Shown here piece by piece: positions 47,758 to 56,604 of a DNA stretch of 64,000 bases. Position numbers and translations under genes: made by a program. Origin of the DNA: Helicobacter burdigaliensis (GTDB lineage Bacteria; Campylobacterota; Campylobacteria; Campylobacterales; Helicobacteraceae); assembly GCF_003670295.1 (NCBI RefSeq), contig NZ_QXJG01000002.1:1-64000 (forward strand), in the 5' to 3' direction. The stretch's first letter is position 1; each line of letters starts with the position of its first letter. The notes beneath the pieces were generated by a model. That model was not told the origin of the DNA. It saw only the letters and a program-made list of their open reading frames with translations, and did no database searches.

Positions 47758-47820
47758 CCTCTTTTAACAAGACTTAAAAGAAGTCTTTATTGAAATAGAA
47801 ATTTATTTAAAGGGTTATTT

Positions 47821-49515
47821 ATGGGTAAAAAAAGTTTTTTAGCACTTAGTCTTGTAGGTTTATGTTCGTGTGTTTTTGCGCAAACAAGTCCAGAGGAAGC
47901 AAAGCAACTAGAGGATATGATTAACACTTCTCCTTATAGAGATGTGCCACAAAATAAAAATATTACAAATACGCTAAAACAGCAACAAAACTCTTTTAAA
48001 CAAAAAGATAAAGAAAATCTTGATGAAGAAGGTTTGCAATTAAGAGAAGAGCAACAATATAAATACAAATATAATTTTAAGATTGATAATAAAATTGATG
48101 GCAAAGAGGTTACTTTAAAAGATTTAGGGATTGAAGAGAAATGGCTAGCAGAATCAATCTATGCACAAAAGATTTCTAAGATCTCTCCAGAAACTTTACA
48201 AGCAATCACAAATATTGTCTCTTATTATTTTCAATACAATGGCTACCCTTCAGCGACTGCTTATGTTCCACAACAAACGATTAAAGATACCATTCAGGTA
48301 AATATTATTGTGGGGACTTTGGGGGATTATACTATTAAAAATTATTCTAAATTGAGTGATTTTGCTATTAATTCTAAGCTTAGTGAATCGCTTAAAGGCA
48401 AGATTATCACTACCAAAAATATGGAAGATGTTATCTATAAGATTAATCAAAGTGCAGGTATTGAGGCTGTGGGTGCATTAGAGGCTGGGGAGGATTTTGG
48501 AGAGAGTAATGTTGCAATAGAGATTTATGATAGTAAAAAAGCAAGTGCAATGCTCTATGCGGATAACTACGGAACAGAGGGAGCAGGGCAAATTAGGTTT
48601 GGTGCGACAACGACTTTTAATAATCTTTTTGGTTTGGGCGATTCTTTAAATACTATGGTGCAAAGAAGTAACGAAAATCAGCTTAACTATGGAGCGACTT
48701 ACACTACATTTATAGGGAATCTAAAAATTTCTCCAAGAGTGAATAAAGGAAACTATGAGCTAGGTGGAAACTATAAGAAAATGGGAGCCGTGGGAACTTC
48801 TACGGACTTTGGAGTAGATTTTACTTATCCGCTTTTTATAAATTCTACAAATTCTTTGTATTGGAGTGCTGGATATACACACAGAAAGCTAAAAGATGCT
48901 TATGAGAGATTTGGGATTGACTTTATGAAGCATAGTGATGTGGGTTATGGAGGATTTGAAGGAACTTATGGTGGGATAGAGAGAAATTATCTAAGCTATA
49001 ATGTGAAAGTGTATTATGGAGATGTAAAGGGTGATGATTCTTTAACAAAAGATGCACCAGGAACAGGGAAGTTTTCAAAGCTTAATGTTTATTTAAATAA
49101 TCAATATTATTTACATGAAAAGCTTACACATCTTTTTAATGTAAGCTATCAAAAGGTTTTGGGAGGATTTTGGCTAGATTCTAGTGAATCTGCATCTTTA
49201 GGGGGTCCTTATGGTATGAGGGCCTATAGAAATGGAGAAGGAGAAGGTGATAATATGGTAATGGCAACTTTAGGTTTGCGTTATCAAAGTCCTATCCCAA
49301 ACTTCTACATCACTCCTTTTTATGAGCTTGGGTATTCTTGGAATGAAGATAAGGAAAGACAAGAGTATTTTATGGATTCAGCAGGGTTGGAGCTACTTTA
49401 TTTAAAGCCCGATGCTTTTTATGTTAAAGTAGATTTAGCAAGAGCCATCAAAAAGCTAGATACAGATGGAGCAAATAGAGCAAGAGCTTATGTGGGGGCA
49501 GGAATTTATTTTTAA
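47821..49515 (+). CDS. FhaC/ShlB-type outer-membrane transporter (TpsB)
   Basis: 564 residues with a signal peptide (ending CVFAQT). After a charged linker come POTRA domains (about 110-215: GYPSATAYVPQQTIKDTIQVNIIVGTLG, then a second with DTIQ/TTKNMEDVIYKIN). A 16-strand barrel follows, with the L6-loop motif region GGPYGMRAYRNGEGEGDN (the VRGY-type motif) and the terminal aromatic-F end (VGAGIYF). These proteins secrete a TpsA partner across the outer membrane. A hairpin (49564-49590) follows the stop. Confidence 0.92.
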   Translation: MGKKSFLALSLVGLCSCVFAQTSPEEAKQLEDMINTSPYRDVPQNKNITNTLKQQQNSFKQKDKENLDEEGLQLREEQQYKYKYNFKIDNKIDGKEVTLKDLGIEEKWLAESIYAQKISKISPETLQAITNIVSYYFQYNGYPSATAYVPQQTIKDTIQVNIIVGTLGDYTIKNYSKLSDFAINSKLSESLKGKIITTKNMEDVIYKINQSAGIEAVGALEAGEDFGESNVAIEIYDSKKASAMLYADNYGTEGAGQIRFGATTTFNNLFGLGDSLNTMVQRSNENQLNYGATYTTFIGNLKISPRVNKGNYELGGNYKKMGAVGTSTDFGVDFTYPLFINSTNSLYWSAGYTHRKLKDAYERFGIDFMKHSDVGYGGFEGTYGGIERNYLSYNVKVYYGDVKGDDSLTKDAPGTGKFSKLNVYLNNQYYLHEKLTHLFNVSYQKVLGGFWLDSSESASLGGPYGMRAYRNGEGEGDNMVMATLGLRYQSPIPNFYITPFYELGYSWNEDKERQEYFMDSAGLELLYLKPDAFYVKVDLARAIKKLDTDGANRARAYVGAGIYF

Positions 49516-49563
49516 TGTGTAGATTTTATAAAAAATACAAGCAAGGAAATTACATCGTATAGG

Positions 49564-49590
49564 GGCTTAGGAGTGCTTGCCCTCCTAGCC
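49564..49590. terminator. Hairpin serving both the transporter gene and the small peptide gene
   Basis: GGCTTAGGAG and CTCCTAGCC pair over 9 bases with one bulged T and an 8-base loop. It lies 49 bases after the transporter stop and about 25 bases past the peptide stop on the other strand. No U-run follows on either strand, so termination is uncertain. Confidence 0.45.
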
Positions 49591-49612
49591 TATTAACCTA
49601 GATTTATAAATT

Positions 49613-49672
49613 TTAATAAATAGGTGTTATAATTAAGCAAATAAATGCTATAATTACTACGATATAAAGCAT
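49613..49672 (-). CDS. 19-residue hydrophobic peptide, candidate type I toxin
   Basis: The frame encodes MLYIVVIIAFICLIITPIY, a single membrane-spanning segment. AAGGAG (49686-49681) lies 8 bases before the ATG. A minus-strand TATAAT (49757-49752) would start an mRNA near 49745, giving a leader of about 70 bases that begins with a perfect 10-bp hairpin. Small hydrophobic peptides with strong ribosome sites, structured leaders and overlapping antisense promoters are the pattern of type I toxin-antitoxin loci such as AapA/IsoA in Helicobacter and Campylobacter. The peptide itself does not match AapA1 as I remember it. Confidence 0.6.
   Translation of the reverse strand: MLYIVVIIAFICLIITPIY
49628..49654 (+). 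promoter_or_regulatory. Candidate antisense-RNA promoters facing the small peptide gene
   Basis: TATAAT occurs at 49628-49633 and at 49649-49654 on the plus strand. Transcripts from either would run antisense to the peptide start codon, its ribosome site and its leader. The repeated TATAAT could also arise because the peptide codons are rich in ATT/ATA on the other strand, so the promoters need testing. Confidence 0.35.
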
Positions 49673-49703
49673 TTTGCATTCTCCTTTCGGCGAAGCAAAT
49701 TTC

Positions 49704-49730
49704 CCTTAGTGAAGTCGTAATTCACTAAGG
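49704..49730. other. 10-bp perfect hairpin in the leader of the small peptide mRNA
   Basis: CCTTAGTGAA and TTCACTAAGG pair perfectly around a 7-base loop. On the minus-strand mRNA it sits near the 5' end, about 18 bases ahead of the AAGGAG. For a plus-strand antisense RNA it would be the 3' hairpin. Confidence 0.55.
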
Positions 49731-49751
49731 AATCAAACTTCACGCGATAAA

Positions 49752-49757
49752 ATTATA
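49752..49757 (-). promoter_or_regulatory. -10 box for the small peptide mRNA
   Basis: GGTATAATTTTAT on the minus strand, an extended TATAAT, 80 bases before the peptide ATG. Confidence 0.5.
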
Positions 49758-49920
49758 CCATAGAATTACTACAAAAAGCTTCTATTTATTAAACATTTTT
49801 AAGATTTTCTAAAAGTTTTGGATTTAAAATAAAAGATTATTTTAATGCTATAAATTTTAAAATTTATGTAGGATAAAAATATTTCTTAAATTATATTTTC
49901 TTATAAATATAGAATTGACA

Positions 49921-49926
49921 TATAAT
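49921..49926 (+). promoter_or_regulatory. -10 box for the two unknown genes
   Basis: TATAAT immediately after TTGACA (49915-49920); the spacing excludes that TTGACA as a -35 for this box. It lies 72 bases before the ATG at 49998. Confidence 0.4.
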
Positions 49927-49997
49927 AGAAATTTTACTAAAATTAGGAATTTTGAAGTATAAGTAGCCTTAAGGGGAGAGGTTTATGAAGGGGCGTT

Positions 49998-50531
49998 ATG
50001 GAATTAAAAGATTTTTTAAATCGTGGTATATTAGAACTTGAAAACTTTTTAAACCATACAGAAAAAGAGGGTGATGGGATTAAGTATGAAGTGATTTTGA
50101 TGCAAGAAGATTTGCAAAAAAAGTTATGGAAATACAAGCAAAAAGAGTTTATGTGTGTCCTTTTGCGTTTGCTTATATGGAAAAGAGATAATGAAAAAGT
50201 ATCTTTTAACTTTTCAGATGTTTTAGCATTTATGAGTATGAACACTCTTGTAAAAACTGCGATTAAATACAAATTCCAAGTCAAAAAAGATAAAGCCATA
50301 GAAGAATATGTAAGATACATTACAAAAGCCTTGCAAATTGATTATGAGGAGTTTGTAAGAGGGGATGTGAGAGATATACAATGGCTTAGTGAAGTCTTAA
50401 AAAAGAGTGAAACAAGAACACAAAGTGTAAATGAGATTTTAATGTGTATTAAAGCATGGAGAATTACTCTTTCTAATCTTCCTAGTTTGGCAGAACATAG
50501 AAGAGAACAACGCTTGGCAAAGAGTGTTTAA
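49998..50531 (+). CDS. Protein of unknown function (first of a pair)
   Basis: 177 residues, soluble, mostly alpha-helical, no signal peptide. Rich in Lys/Glu with a hydrophobic core stretch (FMCVLLRLLIW) and a C-terminus LAEHRREQRLAKSV. AAGGGGCG lies a few bases before the ATG. The stop overlaps the start of the next gene by one base (TAATG), a strong sign of coupling. I do not recognise a family. Confidence 0.8.
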   Translation: MELKDFLNRGILELENFLNHTEKEGDGIKYEVILMQEDLQKKLWKYKQKEFMCVLLRLLIWKRDNEKVSFNFSDVLAFMSMNTLVKTAIKYKFQVKKDKAIEEYVRYITKALQIDYEEFVRGDVRDIQWLSEVLKKSETRTQSVNEILMCIKAWRITLSNLPSLAEHRREQRLAKSV

Positions 50532-50986
50532 TGCTTAGTGGAATAAAGTTTAAATATGTGCCTCCCATAGAGTTTTCTTCCAAAGAAAGCCTAAAAGAGT
50601 TTGTAGAGCATCTTTTTAATTTAAATAAGCATTTTAATCAAGATACAACCCATAATCAATATTATTCTTTTAATCAAGCAGATTATTGCAATCTAAAAGC
50701 AAATTATTTGGGAGAGAGTTTATGTTTTAATGATGAGAGCTTTAGGAAGATTGAGGCCAAATTTACTTTAGAGTTTTTGAGCCATTATACACATAAACAA
50801 GTTAAGAGTGATACGCTCTATTTTGCTTTTTCTCATGATTTTTATGATGAGGATTGTTTTATTAAAATTGTGCAATTTTTGGAGCAAAAAAAGACTTTTA
50901 AAGATAAAATTTTTTCCTATGTAGTGGTGCATTTAAATTCTGGAGCTTTTCATTTGCATCGATTGTTTGTAGAAAGAAAACTATAG
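50531..50986 (+). CDS. Protein of unknown function (second of a pair)
   Basis: 151 residues, soluble, acidic to neutral. The C-terminus reads VVVHLNSGAFHLHRLFVERK, which looks faintly like the H...HxH metal motif of relaxases and related nucleases, but the essential aspartate or tyrosine is missing and the protein is too short. Translation is coupled to the preceding gene (1-base overlap). Function unknown. Confidence 0.75.
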   Translation: MLSGIKFKYVPPIEFSSKESLKEFVEHLFNLNKHFNQDTTHNQYYSFNQADYCNLKANYLGESLCFNDESFRKIEAKFTLEFLSHYTHKQVKSDTLYFAFSHDFYDEDCFIKIVQFLEQKKTFKDKIFSYVVVHLNSGAFHLHRLFVERKL

Positions 50987-51061
50987 GAGAAATTTTTAGT
51001 TTAAGGAATATTCTTTAAAAAAGAAGATAAAATAAAGAATTTATAAAAAGGTGTGTTAAGA

Positions 51062-51697
51062 GTGATAAAATGGAGTAATTCTTTTAGTGTGCATAATGAG
51101 AAGGTGGATGCACAGCATAAAATGCTATTTGCTATTGCAAATCGCGTGTTTTTGTTGGCAAATCGTCAAGCAACTGCCAATGAAATTAAAGAGGTTTTAA
51201 AAAAATTTTTTGATTATATGGGAGTGCATTTCAAAGAAGAAGAAAAATATATGGAGAAAATCGGCTATCCTAAGCTAGAAGAACATAAGCAAATCCATAA
51301 TATGATAACAAAACAAATGTTTTCTATTGTCAAAGAAGCAACAAGTCTTAATGAAATTAAAGAAAAGCTAAGTATAGTTGCTAAAAAGTGGCTTTTAGAA
51401 CACATTTTAAAAGAAGATATGAAGGTAGAAAAATTTAGAAGAGATTCTATTATTGCAAGTTCTGATGTATGTGATTTAGTAGTGCCAGAACTTTTGAATA
51501 ATATTGATAGTCTTAGCGAATATGATGTAATAGAAGATGGTTTTGAAGAGGGGGAGGAAATTGATGGGTTTTATTATACTTGTGCATGTCCTAATAAAAT
51601 CCATGATGTGCCAGATGATGTGCATTATAAGATCTTAAAGGGTGTTTCATTTAGATGTAAAGTATGTCAAAAAGCTTTGGTATATAAAACAAAATAA
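51062..51697 (+). CDS. Bacteriohemerythrin with cysteine-rich C-terminal tail
   Basis: About 211 residues from the GTG at 51062 (AAAAAGG upstream; an earlier GTG at 51053 is too close to it). The hemerythrin domain has the di-iron residues in SVHNEKVDAQHK, HFKEEEKYM, HKQIHN and HILKED. It binds oxygen or senses it. A tail of about 70 residues ends with two cysteine pairs (TCACPN and RCKVCQK), likely a zinc-ribbon-like module. It precedes a nucleotide-sugar dehydrogenase gene by 67 bases; a link is not evident. Confidence 0.9.
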   Translation: MIKWSNSFSVHNEKVDAQHKMLFAIANRVFLLANRQATANEIKEVLKKFFDYMGVHFKEEEKYMEKIGYPKLEEHKQIHNMITKQMFSIVKEATSLNEIKEKLSIVAKKWLLEHILKEDMKVEKFRRDSIIASSDVCDLVVPELLNNIDSLSEYDVIEDGFEEGEEIDGFYYTCACPNKIHDVPDDVHYKILKGVSFRCKVCQKALVYKTK

Positions 51698-51764
51698 AAT
51701 GTTATTTATGAAGGATTTATTAAAAATAAGTAGAATTTTATAACTTTATATAAAAGGGAGATAA

Positions 51765-53018
51765 ATGAAGACTTTAGCTGTAATTGGACTTGGATATGTT
51801 GGATTACCACTAGCAGTGGAGTTTGGCAAGAAATATGAAGTGATTGGATTTGATATTTATGAAGCTAGAATTAATGAGCTAAAAGAAGGCTATGATAGAA
51901 CGCTAGAAGTAGATAAAGAAGAGCTATTAAGTGCTAAAAAACTAAGCTATACCACAAACTTAGAAGACCTAAAAAAAGCACAAATTTTTATAGTAACCGT
52001 TCCAACGCCTATTGATAACTACAATAAACCTGACCTAACTCCACTAAAGAAGGCATCTACAAGTGTTGGAAAAGTGCTTAAAAAAGGCGATATAGTAATT
52101 TATGAAAGCACGGTTTATCCGGGTTGCACAGAGGAAGATTGTGTGCCTATTTTAGAAGAGATGAGTGGGTTAAAGTTTAATGTAGATTTCTTTTGTGGAT
52201 ATTCGCCAGAGAGGATTAATCCGGGGGATAAAGAACATAGACTACCAAGTATCAAAAAAGTAACAAGTGGTTCTACACCAGAAATTGCAGAAGAAGTAAA
52301 CAATCTTTATGCAAGTATCATTACAGCAGGGACACATAAAGCCTCAAGCATAAAGGTAGCCGAAGCAGCCAAAGTTATAGAAAACTCGCAAAGAGATATT
52401 AATATCGCCTTTGTAAATGAACTGTCGCTAATCTTTGATAAAATGGGCATAGATACACTAGATGTGCTAGAAGCAGCAGGGACAAAGTGGAACTTCTTGC
52501 CATTCCGCCCGGGACTTGTAGGGGGGCATTGTATAAGTGTCGATCCATACTACCTAACACATAAGGCTGAATCTTTAGGCTATCACTCACAAGTAATCCT
52601 AGCAGGAAGACATATTAATGATAATATGGGGATTGTAGTTGCAAATAAAGTTATAAAACTAATGATTAAAAACTCTCATCAAATTGTAGGTTCTAAAGTT
52701 GCAATCTTAGGAATCACATTTAAAGAAAATTGCCCAGATATTAGAAACTCAAGAGTAGTGGATATTATAAAAGAATTACAAGAATTTGATTGCTGTGTAG
52801 ATGTTTTTGACCCATGGGCAGATAGCAAAGAAGTAGAACACGAATATAATCTTACTTTGCAAGATATGGATAAATTTAAGCTCCAAGATTATAAAGCAGT
52901 TATTGTTGCTGTTTCACATAATGAGTTTAAAAAATATGACTTTAGCAATAAAGGTAAAACTATAATTTATGACTTAAAAGGAATCTTGCCAAAAGAGCAA
53001 GTAGATGGGAGATTATAA
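51765..53018 (+). CDS. UDP-sugar 6-dehydrogenase (WbpO/TviB-like)
   Basis: 417 residues. Rossmann motif GLGYVGLP at residue 8, the middle-domain lysine region (VAEAAKVIENSQRDINIAFVNEL), catalytic cysteine in GGHCISVDPYYL (about residue 256), and the C-terminal NAD-binding-like domain. The fold is UDP-GlcNAc/GalNAc or UDP-glucose dehydrogenase; the TviB/WbpO subgroup (N-acetylhexosamine substrates) is the best guess. AAGGGAG precedes the ATG. No other polysaccharide gene is adjacent. Confidence 0.92.
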   Translation: MKTLAVIGLGYVGLPLAVEFGKKYEVIGFDIYEARINELKEGYDRTLEVDKEELLSAKKLSYTTNLEDLKKAQIFIVTVPTPIDNYNKPDLTPLKKASTSVGKVLKKGDIVIYESTVYPGCTEEDCVPILEEMSGLKFNVDFFCGYSPERINPGDKEHRLPSIKKVTSGSTPEIAEEVNNLYASIITAGTHKASSIKVAEAAKVIENSQRDINIAFVNELSLIFDKMGIDTLDVLEAAGTKWNFLPFRPGLVGGHCISVDPYYLTHKAESLGYHSQVILAGRHINDNMGIVVANKVIKLMIKNSHQIVGSKVAILGITFKENCPDIRNSRVVDIIKELQEFDCCVDVFDPWADSKEVEHEYNLTLQDMDKFKLQDYKAVIVAVSHNEFKKYDFSNKGKTIIYDLKGILPKEQVDGRL

Positions 53019-53349
53019 TTTCTCCTTTTTTATAAAAGTTGCTACTATATGTTGCAACTATTGGAATTGATTACTTTTGCTATCGCCCCTAAAGTTTTTC
53101 TGGGTTTTGCTTTTATTGTTCTAGAAATTTTAAAACTAAAGCTATATACATTAAAGACTATGATAAAACTAAACAATCTATAATTTACATTACAGGCAAA
53201 AACACCCTAAGCAATCAAAAATCGTTATCAATTAAAAACTTACATATTGACTTAGTTCTGCAATAAAATTTCATTGACGCTACAAAAATTTAAGTCTTAA
53301 CACGCTAAAATAACAAGATTTATTTAAAAACTATTTAAAAGAAGAGCTA
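53019..53349. other. 331-base gap with a possible gene remnant
   Basis: Contains a hairpin AGTTGC/GCAACT (53038-53058), a diverged copy of the 15-bp repeat of 2314/2409, and a 57-codon open frame (53093-53266). No intact gene is supported; the leader of carB with AAAAGAAGAG occupies the right end. Confidence 0.5.
53093..53266 (+). pseudogene. Possible 3' remnant of a lost gene
   Basis: An open frame without a start codon reads RNFKTKAIYIKDYDKTKQSI, then IYITGKNTLSNQKSLSIKNL and HIDLVLQ before a stop at 53264-53266. The protein-like composition suggests the tail of an exported protein. There is too little to name it. Confidence 0.28.
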
Positions 53350-56300
53350 ATGCCAAAAAGAGATGATATTAATACAATTTTATTGATTGGTTCAGGGCCT
53401 ATCGTGATTGGACAAGCTTGCGAGTTTGATTATTCAGGAACTCAAGCTGCAAAAACGCTTAAAGAGTTAGGTTATAAAGTTGTGCTTATCAATTCTAACC
53501 CCGCTACAATTATGACAGATCCAGAGTTTGCAGATAGAACTTATATAGAGCCTATTACAGAAGAGGTTGTGGCTGATATTATTAAAAAAGAAAAAGTAGA
53601 TGCCATTTTGCCCACTATGGGGGGGCAAACCGCACTTAATATTGCGATGAGTATGTTTGAAAAAGGAATGCTTGAAGGTATTAAATTTTTAGGTGCAAAG
53701 CCAGAAGCAATTAAGAAGGGTGAAGATAGACAAGCTTTTAAGGAAGCAATGCTAAAAATTGGTATGGATTTACCAAAATCCCGCTATGCTTATACGCTCA
53801 ATGAAGCACTAGAAGCGGCAAAAGAGATAGGATTTCCTCTTATAATTAGGGCAAGTTATACTCTAGCAGGTGGTGGAAGCGGTGTGGCTTATAATATAGA
53901 TGAGTTCAAAAGCCTTGTAGAAGCAGGGTTAGAGATTAGCCCTATTGGCGAGATTTTGATTGAAGAGTCTTTATTGGGTTGGAAAGAATATGAGATGGAA
54001 GTTATCCGCGACAAAGAGGATAATTGTATTATTGTATGTTCTATTGAAAATTTAGATCCTATGGGAGTGCATACAGGGGATTCTATCACGATTGCTCCAG
54101 CACTTACTTTAACCGATAAAGAATACCAAAGAATGCGCGATGCTTCTTTTGCGATTTTGCGTGAGATTGGCGTGGATACAGGTGGGAGCAATGTGCAGTT
54201 TGCGTTAAATCCAAAAACGGGCAGAATGACAGTTATTGAGATGAATCCTAGAGTTTCAAGAAGCTCGGCTTTAGCAAGTAAAGCTACAGGCTATCCTATT
54301 GCCAAAGTTGCAACACTTTTAGCAGTTGGCTATACTTTAGATGAGATTAAAAACGATATCACAGGAACTCCTGCAAGTTTTGAGCCTAGTATAGATTATA
54401 TTGTGACTAAAATCCCGCGATTTACTTTTGAGAAATTTCCACAAGCTGATTCTACGCTTACTACTTCTATGAAGAGTATTGGGGAGGTTATGGCGATTGG
54501 TGCTACTTTTAAAGAATCGATACAAAAGGCTTTGAATAGTTTAGAAACAGGGATTTTTGGATTTAATCCACAAAGTAGTGATTTAGCAGAAATCCAAAGG
54601 GAAGTAAGGCGTCCTAATGCAAATAGAATCCTTTATGTAGCAGATGCTTTTAGACAGGGAGTAAGTGCAGAAGAAGTGCATGAATGGAGCAGAATCGATC
54701 CTTATTTTTTATATCAAATTGAAGAGATTATAAAATTTGAAAAAAGCATTAGTTTTGAAAAGTTGCAAAAAGAGGAATTTTTAAGAGAGGCTAAAATCTA
54801 TGGTTTTAGTGATAAAATGCTTGCTTTTTTGATTAATCAAAAGGAATCTTTAGAGATAAGAGAAGAGGATATTTACTCTTTGCGTAAAAATTTGGGTATC
54901 ACACAAGCTTATAGTGAAGTGGATACTTGTGCTGCAGAGTTTGCCACTAAAACGGCTTATTTGTATTCTCATATTCCTTTTAACAATAAAGAGGAAGAAA
55001 AGCCACAAGAGAATAGCAAAAAAGTGATGATTATCGGAGGAGGTCCAAACCGCATAGGGCAGGGTATTGAGTTTGATTATGCGTGTGTGCATGCGGCTTT
55101 TGCACTCAAAGATATGGGGATTAAAAGCATTATGTATAATTGTAACCCAGAAACTGTTAGTACCGATTATGATACAAGTGATGTATTGTATTTTGAACCC
55201 ATTACTTTTGAGCATGTAAGATCTGTGATTGAAAGAGAAAAGCCAGATGGAATCATCGTGCATTTTGGAGGGCAAACTCCTCTAAAACTAGCTAAAAAGC
55301 TCACAACCATTGGTGCAAATATCATAGGCACAAGTGCTAAAACCATAGATGTAGCAGAAGATAGAGAGAAATTTGCTAAGTTTGTAGAAGAAAATGGATT
55401 ATTACAACCTAAAAATGGCACGGCCTTTACCAAAGAAGAAGCCATTAGCATAGCACAAAGCATAGGTTTTCCAGTTCTTGTGCGTCCTAGTTATGTGCTG
55501 GGTGGGCGTGCTATGAGGATTGTTTATAACATTGCAGAATTGCAAAATTATATGAGTGAGGCTGTGAGTGTTAGTGAGGATTCTCCGGTTTTAATTGATA
55601 AATTTTTAAACAATGCAATCGAGCTTGATGTGGATATTATTTGTGATGGAGTAGATGTGTATATTGCAGGGATTATGCAACATATTGAAGAGGCAGGAAT
55701 CCATAGTGGAGATTCTGCTTGTTCGCTCCCTACAATTAGTATTAGCAAAGAGAAGATTAAAGAGATTGAGGAAACTACTGCTAAAATCGCAAGGAATCTT
55801 GGAGTAGTAGGGCTTATGAATACGCAATATGCGATTTTTGAAGATACTTTGTATTTGATTGAAGTAAATCCTAGAGCTTCACGCACCGTACCTTTTGTAT
55901 CTAAAGCTACAGGTATACCTTTAGCTAAAGTTGCAACCGATGTAATGGTAAATAAAGATTTAAAAAAGGCACTCGAGCGTTATGATACCTTTAAAAAAGT
56001 AGAGTTTAAAGATGGATTGTATAAGCCAAAGTTATCTAACCATATCGCAGTAAAAGAATCTGTTTTTCCTTTTAATAAGTTAAATGGTGCAGTGATGGTT
56101 TTAGGACCTGAAATGCGATCAACTGGCGAAGTTATGGGAATTAGTGATAGTTTTGGGATTAGTTTTGCTAAAAGTCAGTTAGCTTGCAAGAATAATATTC
56201 CATTAAGTGGAGAAGTCTTTTTATCGCTAAAAGCACTTGATAAGCCTTATGCTGTGGAGTTTGCTAGAAAGCTTAAGGAGCTTGGTTTTAGCTTGTGTGC

Positions 56301-56604
56301 TACAAGAGGGACGGCTAAAATCATAGAAGAAGCAGGAATTGCTTGTAAAGAAGCACTAAAGATTAGTGAAGGGCGTCCAAATATTGGTGATATGCTTGCA
56401 AATGGCGAGATTGCTTTAGCGATTAATACAAGCGATGAGGCTTCTAGTAAAGATGATACGGATAAAATAAGAACACAAGTATTACGTAATAATGTGCCTT
56501 ATTTTACGACGATTGAGGCTGCTAGAGTAGCGATTTTAGCTATTGGAGAGATTAAAGAGAAAAATCCAAATCTTGCAAAATCAATTCAAGATTTCTTGAG
56601 ATAA
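53350..56604 (+). CDS. carB: Carbamoyl-phosphate synthase large subunit
   Basis: 1084 residues, full length, with two ATP-grasp halves (N-half from [31 protein letters not shown]-half from [21 protein letters not shown] near residue 560) and the allosteric domain at the end. It makes carbamoyl phosphate from glutamine-derived ammonia, bicarbonate and ATP for arginine and pyrimidines. The stop overlaps the next start by one base (TAATG). The small subunit carA is not here. Confidence 0.97.
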   Translation: MPKRDDINTILLIGSGPIVIGQACEFDYSGTQAAKTLKELGYKVVLINSNPATIMTDPEFADRTYIEPITEEVVADIIKKEKVDAILPTMGGQTALNIAMSMFEKGMLEGIKFLGAKPEAIKKGEDRQAFKEAMLKIGMDLPKSRYAYTLNEALEAAKEIGFPLIIRASYTLAGGGSGVAYNIDEFKSLVEAGLEISPIGEILIEESLLGWKEYEMEVIRDKEDNCIIVCSIENLDPMGVHTGDSITIAPALTLTDKEYQRMRDASFAILREIGVDTGGSNVQFALNPKTGRMTVIEMNPRVSRSSALASKATGYPIAKVATLLAVGYTLDEIKNDITGTPASFEPSIDYIVTKIPRFTFEKFPQADSTLTTSMKSIGEVMAIGATFKESIQKALNSLETGIFGFNPQSSDLAEIQREVRRPNANRILYVADAFRQGVSAEEVHEWSRIDPYFLYQIEEIIKFEKSISFEKLQKEEFLREAKIYGFSDKMLAFLINQKESLEIREEDIYSLRKNLGITQAYSEVDTCAAEFATKTAYLYSHIPFNNKEEEKPQENSKKVMIIGGGPNRIGQGIEFDYACVHAAFALKDMGIKSIMYNCNPETVSTDYDTSDVLYFEPITFEHVRSVIEREKPDGIIVHFGGQTPLKLAKKLTTIGANIIGTSAKTIDVAEDREKFAKFVEENGLLQPKNGTAFTKEEAISIAQSIGFPVLVRPSYVLGGRAMRIVYNIAELQNYMSEAVSVSEDSPVLIDKFLNNAIELDVDIICDGVDVYIAGIMQHIEEAGIHSGDSACSLPTISISKEKIKEIEETTAKIARNLGVVGLMNTQYAIFEDTLYLIEVNPRASRTVPFVSKATGIPLAKVATDVMVNKDLKKALERYDTFKKVEFKDGLYKPKLSNHIAVKESVFPFNKLNGAVMVLGPEMRSTGEVMGISDSFGISFAKSQLACKNNIPLSGEVFLSLKALDKPYAVEFARKLKELGFSLCATRGTAKIIEEAGIACKEALKISEGRPNIGDMLANGEIALAINTSDEASSKDDTDKIRTQVLRNNVPYFTTIEAARVAILAIGEIKEKNPNLAKSIQDFLR

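Larger units (their letters stand above)
49516..49997. other. 482-base intergenic region with a candidate type I toxin-antitoxin module
   Basis: Between the transporter and the next gene lie a hairpin (49564-49590), a 19-codon minus-strand peptide gene with its own promoter and 5' hairpin, two plus-strand -10 boxes reading against it, and an AT-rich stretch with a -10 box (49921-49926) for the next operon. Confidence 0.55.

Noticed and set aside
50935-50986. Relaxase-type histidine motif at the end of the 151-residue protein
   Set aside because: Missing the catalytic tyrosine and the acidic residue between the histidines, and the protein is too short; kept only as a weak observation.
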